The notes under the pieces are model-generated. The model had not been told where the DNA came from, did not search any database, and saw only the letters and a list, made by a program, of their open reading frames with translations. Positions 16,301 to 18,678 of a stretch of 18,678 nucleotides of DNA are shown here, piece after piece. The stretch is from contig JAILQN010000024.1 in assembly GCA_024699005.1 (NCBI GenBank), positions 1-18,678 of the forward strand. Direction: 5' to 3'. Position 1 is the stretch's first letter. The number at the start of each line of letters is the position of its first letter. Source of the stretch: Clostridia bacterium (GTDB lineage: Bacteria > Bacillota_A > Clostridia > Oscillospirales > Acutalibacteraceae). The position numbers and the translations under genes are program-made.

Positions 16301-17380
16301 GCAAATACCAGTCTTGATCTGCTCGAGGACGGCAGAATAAAATACATAATCTACACCGGCACGCCGATGGACGTTATAGACGACTTTATCCGTCTGCACA
16401 GGCGCGCCCTGCAGCTCTCCGTGGCGACTGTCACATCCATAGACACCGCCAACGCCCTGGCGGATATCCTCGCGGGGGGATATAATCAGGGCAATACGGA
16501 GCTTGTGGACATCGCCCGTCTTCGCACGCAGCCCCAGAAGCTGCGCTTCGCGAAGATGCAGTCCTCGGGCGATGATATAATCTTCTTCGACAACCGCGAC
16601 GGCGCAGTCCCCGCGCCGGAGGCTCTCGCCGTCACTTATTGCAGCCGGCATTTCGGTATCGGCGGCAACGGCATAGCTCTTATAGAAAATCCGCGCGACG
16701 AATCTGAGGACGCTTTTGTCAGGATGTTCAACAAGGACGGTTCGGAAGGCGGCATCGGCGCCAACGCCATTCTCTGCGTCGGTAAATATCTGTTTGATAA
16801 CGGTATCGTCAATAAAAAAGAAATGAACATCGGCACTCCCGTAGGGAATAAACGCATCAAGATACACACCGAAAACGACAGGGTCAAAACCGTCAAGGCC
16901 TACATGGGCAGGGCGGATTTCAGCGCCGCGGCGGTCCCTGTAAACATAAACAGACGTCAGGTGGTGGATTATCCCATCAAGGTGGGCGGCAAGGTCTGGA
17001 ACGTGACCTGCCTTTCCATGGGCAACCCGCACTGCGTGGTGTTCGCAAAACATATCGACACCATAGACGTGAAGGCTGTCGGACCCGGATTTGAGAATTC
17101 CGAGTATTTCCCGGAGCGCGTGAATACCGAGTTCGTCCGTTTCGTGAACCGCAGTACACTGCGTATGCGTACTTTTGAACGCGGCAACGGCGAGACCTAC
17201 GCCTGCGGCACCGGCGCCTGCGCTGCGGTCGCTGCGGCGTGCGAGCTGGGCTACTGCGATTACGGCGACGACATTACCGTCAAGATGAAGGGCGGCGACG
17301 TGATAGTCCGGGTGACTGACGAAGGCATAACCATGACCGGTCCCACGGAGCTGATATTTGAGGGGACGGTCGAGTACTGA
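13307..17380 (+). CDS. carB: Carbamoyl-phosphate synthetase large subunit fused to a degenerate diaminopimelate epimerase (DapF) domain
   Basis: Residues 1-1070 are a complete CarB, which makes carbamoyl phosphate from bicarbonate, ammonia and two ATP. There are two homologous ATP-grasp halves (GSGPIVIGQAAEFDYAG near 11 and GSGPIRIGQGIEFDYSS near 560), an oligomerisation domain (about 400-550) and the MGS-like allosteric domain (about 940-1070). CarB normally ends here. Instead an eight-residue linker leads into a 280-residue DapF fold (1078-1357), with no stop or frame change. The second catalytic cysteine is kept (Cys1300, YACGTGACA), as are NPH (Asn1240), VNTEF (Asn1273) and Glu1291-Arg1292. 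The first catalytic cysteine is Gly1151 (SEGGIGANAILC where DapF has CGNG), and the substrate Asn in GND is Asp1089. Epimerase activity is therefore doubtful. The ATG overlaps the carA stop. Confidence 0.93.
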   Translation: MKDPSIKKVLVIGSGPIVIGQAAEFDYAGTQACRVLKNEGVNVVLVNSNPATIMTDKALADEIYLEPLTLETVMRIIDKEKPDAVLAGLGGQTGLTIGMQLTKNGFLASRGVRLIGTNADAIDKAEDRELFKEAMEAIGQPVIPSDIANDADTALAIADRIGYPVIVRPAFTLGGAGGGVAYNRDELLPIVNNGLLLSPITQVLIEKYIYGWKEIEFEVMRDHAGNTISICSMENFDPVGVHTGDSIVIAPAVTLSDKEYQMLRSASLKIIDSLGIEGGCNCQFALDPESFEYAVIEVNPRVSRSSALASKASGYPIAKVTAKIALGYTLDEIKNDVTGVTCACFEPALDYVVVKLPKWPFDKFYTVKRQLGTQMKATGEVMAIAPTFEAALMKAIRGAEISLDTLNNPLLKDPNLDIIKKLYDMDDIRVFTVFEAIRRGVPTSVIHDITKIDEWFIDKIRLLAEFENTVQCAVCNVQLSEELYLRGKQLGYTDAALKRISGCELPAHRDAVYKMVDTCAAEFRAQTPYFYSTYDDECEAREMLGENDAAGKSKKRIIVLGSGPIRIGQGIEFDYSSVHCVWTLKSLGYEVAIINNNPETVSTDFDTADRLYFEPLTPEDVLNVINVEKPEGIVVAFGGQTAIKLTKFLDENGFTILGTSAESIDIAEDRERFDSLLEQFNIRRPKGMGVLTLDEALAAAKTLGYPVLLRPSYVIGGQNMTIAYNDGDVRQYMNIILSGSIENPVLVDKYMMGSELEVDVISDGRDVLIPGIMQHIERAGVHSGDSIAVYPPYNLRDSMKETIIECSTSLALALKTKGLVNIQYLIYDKKLYVIEVNPRASRTIPYISKVTGVPMVDIATRVMTGSPLKDLGYGTGLYKTPPYFAVKVPVFSFEKLLDANSSLGPEMKSTGEVLGVGKTMREALFKGLVSAGYSISPKSDIGEQGVYITVKDEDKPEVVQLAKRFSDLGYKIYATEGTATAIRSIDIDVTVVNKLYDHANTSLDLLEDGRIKYIIYTGTPMDVIDDFIRLHRRALQLSVATVTSIDTANALADILAGGYNQGNTELVDIARLRTQPQKLRFAKMQSSGDDIIFFDNRDGAVPAPEALAVTYCSRHFGIGGNGIALIENPRDESEDAFVRMFNKDGSEGGIGANAILCVGKYLFDNGIVNKKEMNIGTPVGNKRIKIHTENDRVKTVKAYMGRADFSAAAVPVNINRRQVVDYPIKVGGKVWNVTCLSMGNPHCVVFAKHIDTIDVKAVGPGFENSEYFPERVNTEFVRFVNRSTLRMRTFERGNGETYACGTGACAAVAAACELGYCDYGDDITVKMKGGDVIVRVTDEGITMTGPTELIFEGTVEY
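14713..14740. repeat. Four heptad repeats inside the carB coding sequence
   Basis: TGTGCAA, TGTGCAG, TGTGCAA, TGTGCAA lie within the CarB oligomerisation domain and encode TVQCAVCNVQ (residues 469-478) between the LLAEFE and LSEELYLRG segments. The unit is identical to the first two heptads of the argJ-argB gap. No complementary arm lies nearby. The unusual Cys- and Val-rich peptide is best explained as repeat-derived rather than selected for CarB function. Confidence 0.85.
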
Positions 17381-17381
17381 T

Positions 17382-18506
17382 ATGAAAAACCGGTCTGCGG
17401 TCAGCAAAGCGTATAACCCCGAAGTCGATTTCTGGAAATTCATATTTGCCGTTTTTGTACTTCTTCATCATCTTTTTCATCTGGTACCCGGTATTTACTT
17501 TTTCAGAAGGGGCTATATATCGGTAGAGTTTTTCTTCTTTGTCTCGGGATATTTTCTCGCCGCAAAAGCATGTTCCGGCGGTAGAGACGGCGTTTCTCCG
17601 CCGCCGACGCACAGATTTCTGTACGGCAGGATAAAATCGCTGTATAAGCCGTTTATCGCTGCGTTCCTTATTACTTTTATCGTGCGGGAGATCGCAGTCG
17701 GGAATTCCATTTTTGCTATGGCGAAAGACCTGCTTGTATCCGGTTATGAGACGGGACTGATGAGACTATCGGGGTTTGAAATCGGCACCTTTTTCAACGC
17801 GCCGACCTGGTATCTGAGCGCTATGTTTCTGGCAATGGCGGTGCTCTGGCCTCTGGCTGTAAAATTCAGACGGCCTTTTTTCAGGATAGCGTGTCCGTTG
17901 ATCACGTTTTTTTTCTGGGCACTGGTATTTGCAAAAACAGGCACGATCGGTCCATGGAAATCGATTGTTGCGTTTGATTTTCTGCAGTCCGGGCTTGTGC
18001 GGGCTTTCGCGGGTCTGGCATTCGGAATGTTTATTTATGAATGCTGTGCCATGTTGAAAGAAACCAACCTCAGACCGACGAAAATCGCGAATGTGTTTTT
18101 CTTTATCCTGGAACTTGCGACCCTTGCAGTTGTCGTTTTTTATATGAGCTATGCGGAAAAACACAATTGGGACAGAAAATATGATTTCTGTGTCGTATTA
18201 TATCTTGCTCTTTTTGTGTTTATAATGTTTTCGGGACTTTCCGGAATACGGGACAGGTTTGCGGGAACCGATCTGTCCGCGCTGTCAAAGGCCAGTCTGT
18301 ATATCTATCTTTGTCACTGGGCGTCTGTTCAGCTCCTTGGCGCAATATATGGCGATGCCGTACCTCATCTGCGGCAGGTCATACTTCCGTATATCGGAGT
18401 GACACTGTGTTCTATTGCTCTTTGCAGGGCTCTCGTATTTCTGTTCGATCTGTTCCTCGCCCGGTTGTGGCCGGGAATAAAGAATAAATTGTTTGTGAAG
18501 GTATAA
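17382..18506 (+). CDS. Membrane acyltransferase, acyltransferase-3 (OafA/YrhL) family
   Basis: This 374-residue integral membrane protein has about ten hydrophobic segments. The N-terminus has the family hallmarks: VDFWKFIFAVFVLLHH with the conserved histidine pair at 29-30, and RGYISVEFFFFVSGY ending at 57. Such enzymes transfer acetyl or other acyl groups from the cytosol to sugars of cell-surface polymers or exported glycans. The acceptor here is unknown. It begins 1 nt after the carB stop (TGATATG) without a well-spaced ribosome binding site, so coupling to carB is likely. The frame also opens at GTG 17358, which would overlap carB. Base use is visibly richer in A and T than in the arginine genes, which may mean a separate history. 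Confidence 0.85.
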   Translation: MKNRSAVSKAYNPEVDFWKFIFAVFVLLHHLFHLVPGIYFFRRGYISVEFFFFVSGYFLAAKACSGGRDGVSPPPTHRFLYGRIKSLYKPFIAAFLITFIVREIAVGNSIFAMAKDLLVSGYETGLMRLSGFEIGTFFNAPTWYLSAMFLAMAVLWPLAVKFRRPFFRIACPLITFFFWALVFAKTGTIGPWKSIVAFDFLQSGLVRAFAGLAFGMFIYECCAMLKETNLRPTKIANVFFFILELATLAVVVFYMSYAEKHNWDRKYDFCVVLYLALFVFIMFSGLSGIRDRFAGTDLSALSKASLYIYLCHWASVQLLGAIYGDAVPHLRQVILPYIGVTLCSIALCRALVFLFDLFLARLWPGIKNKLFVKV

Positions 18507-18507
18507 T

Positions 18508-18678
18508 ATGGATGCAATGATCACTCTCAGCCCGAAGCCGGGCGATATGACCGACGAGATACAGGACGCGATAGACCGCGCCCATGAAAGCTGCGGAGCC
18601 GTCTTTTTCGCTCCCGGCGTCTATGAGATCGGTCACTCAAAATACAAAACGGATGATTACTGTACGATGCACGCTCTC
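18508..18678 (+). CDS. Start of a probable right-handed beta-helix (pectate-lyase-like) protein
   Basis: Only the first 57 codons are in the window. The frame is open to the edge. The ATG follows the acyltransferase stop by 1 nt (TAATATG), with AAGGT (18499-18503) upstream. DEIQDAIDRAHESCGAVFFAPGVYEIG (residues 16-42) matches the N-terminal pattern seen in GH28-type and phage-tail-type beta-helix proteins, where D-I-Q-x-A-I-D and V-F-F-P-x-G-x-Y start the helix. There is no signal peptide. The pattern suggests a polysaccharide-active or polysaccharide-binding protein that may act with the acyltransferase. The catalytic region lies outside the window. Confidence 0.6.
   Translation, partial: MDAMITLSPKPGDMTDEIQDAIDRAHESCGAVFFAPGVYEIGHSKYKTDDYCTMHAL

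Noticed and set aside
16474..16486. TATAAT preceded by a G run inside carB as an internal promoter or binding site
   Set aside because: It has no -35 at suitable spacing and no start codon at a usable distance; it is ordinary coding sequence of the MGS domain end.
16556..17380. A separate dapF gene starting at the internal ATG 16556
   Set aside because: The frame is continuous with carB, there is no Shine-Dalgarno site at a usable distance, and the conserved DapF N-terminus begins upstream of that ATG (KLRFAK).
16013..17443. 476-codon minus-strand ORF opposite the CarB-DapF junction
   Set aside because: It is a long shadow ORF in GC-rich coding DNA with no family motif, and the plus strand is clearly coding throughout.

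Overview
The window reads like the chromosome of a fairly GC-rich member of the Bacillota (Firmicutes), most likely class Clostridia and probably an uncultured gut-type lineage. The evidence is the purine-rich Shine-Dalgarno sites (AAGGAG, AAGGTGAT), TTG start codons, near-consensus sigma-A promoters, ARG boxes of the ArgR/AhrC type and the sequence style of the enzymes. The taxonomic call is inference. No rRNA, tRNA, CRISPR array or insertion sequence was recognised.

Layout. At 1-1365 (minus strand) is the 5' part of a secreted alpha/beta hydrolase, transcribed divergently from an MFS transporter (1541-2728). The type I mannose-6-phosphate isomerase gene manA (2797-3765) follows behind a perfect TTGACA-17-TATAAT promoter, then an ABC-F ATPase (4088-5968). 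A 446-bp non-coding region (5969-6414) carries two good ARG boxes and opens a long arginine cluster: argC, argJ, argB, argD, argF, carA and carB (6415-17380). These enzymes take acetylglutamate to ornithine, make carbamoyl phosphate and join the two into citrulline; argG and argH are not in the window. ArgJ may regenerate acetylglutamate, closing the acetyl cycle. The cluster runs directly, with 1-nt gaps, into a membrane acyltransferase (17382-18506) and the start of a beta-helix-type protein (18508 to the window end).

Two things stand out. First, carB encodes 1357 residues rather than about 1070. After a complete carbamoyl-phosphate synthetase large subunit it continues in frame into a full-length diaminopimelate epimerase (DapF) fold. 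That domain keeps the second catalytic cysteine and the C-terminal substrate-binding residues but has lost the first catalytic cysteine and other N-terminal-lobe residues. It looks like a pseudo-epimerase attached next to the allosteric domain, and may be a ligand sensor.

Second, five intergenic gaps contain arrays of 7-bp tandem repeats arranged as facing complementary arms, each gap with its own heptamer. They can form long hairpins whose 3' arm ends just before the next gene's ribosome binding site. Related heptads supply the stop codons of the ABC-F gene and argD, and four copies lie in frame inside carB. This looks like an active, dispersed repeat family spreading through the operon.
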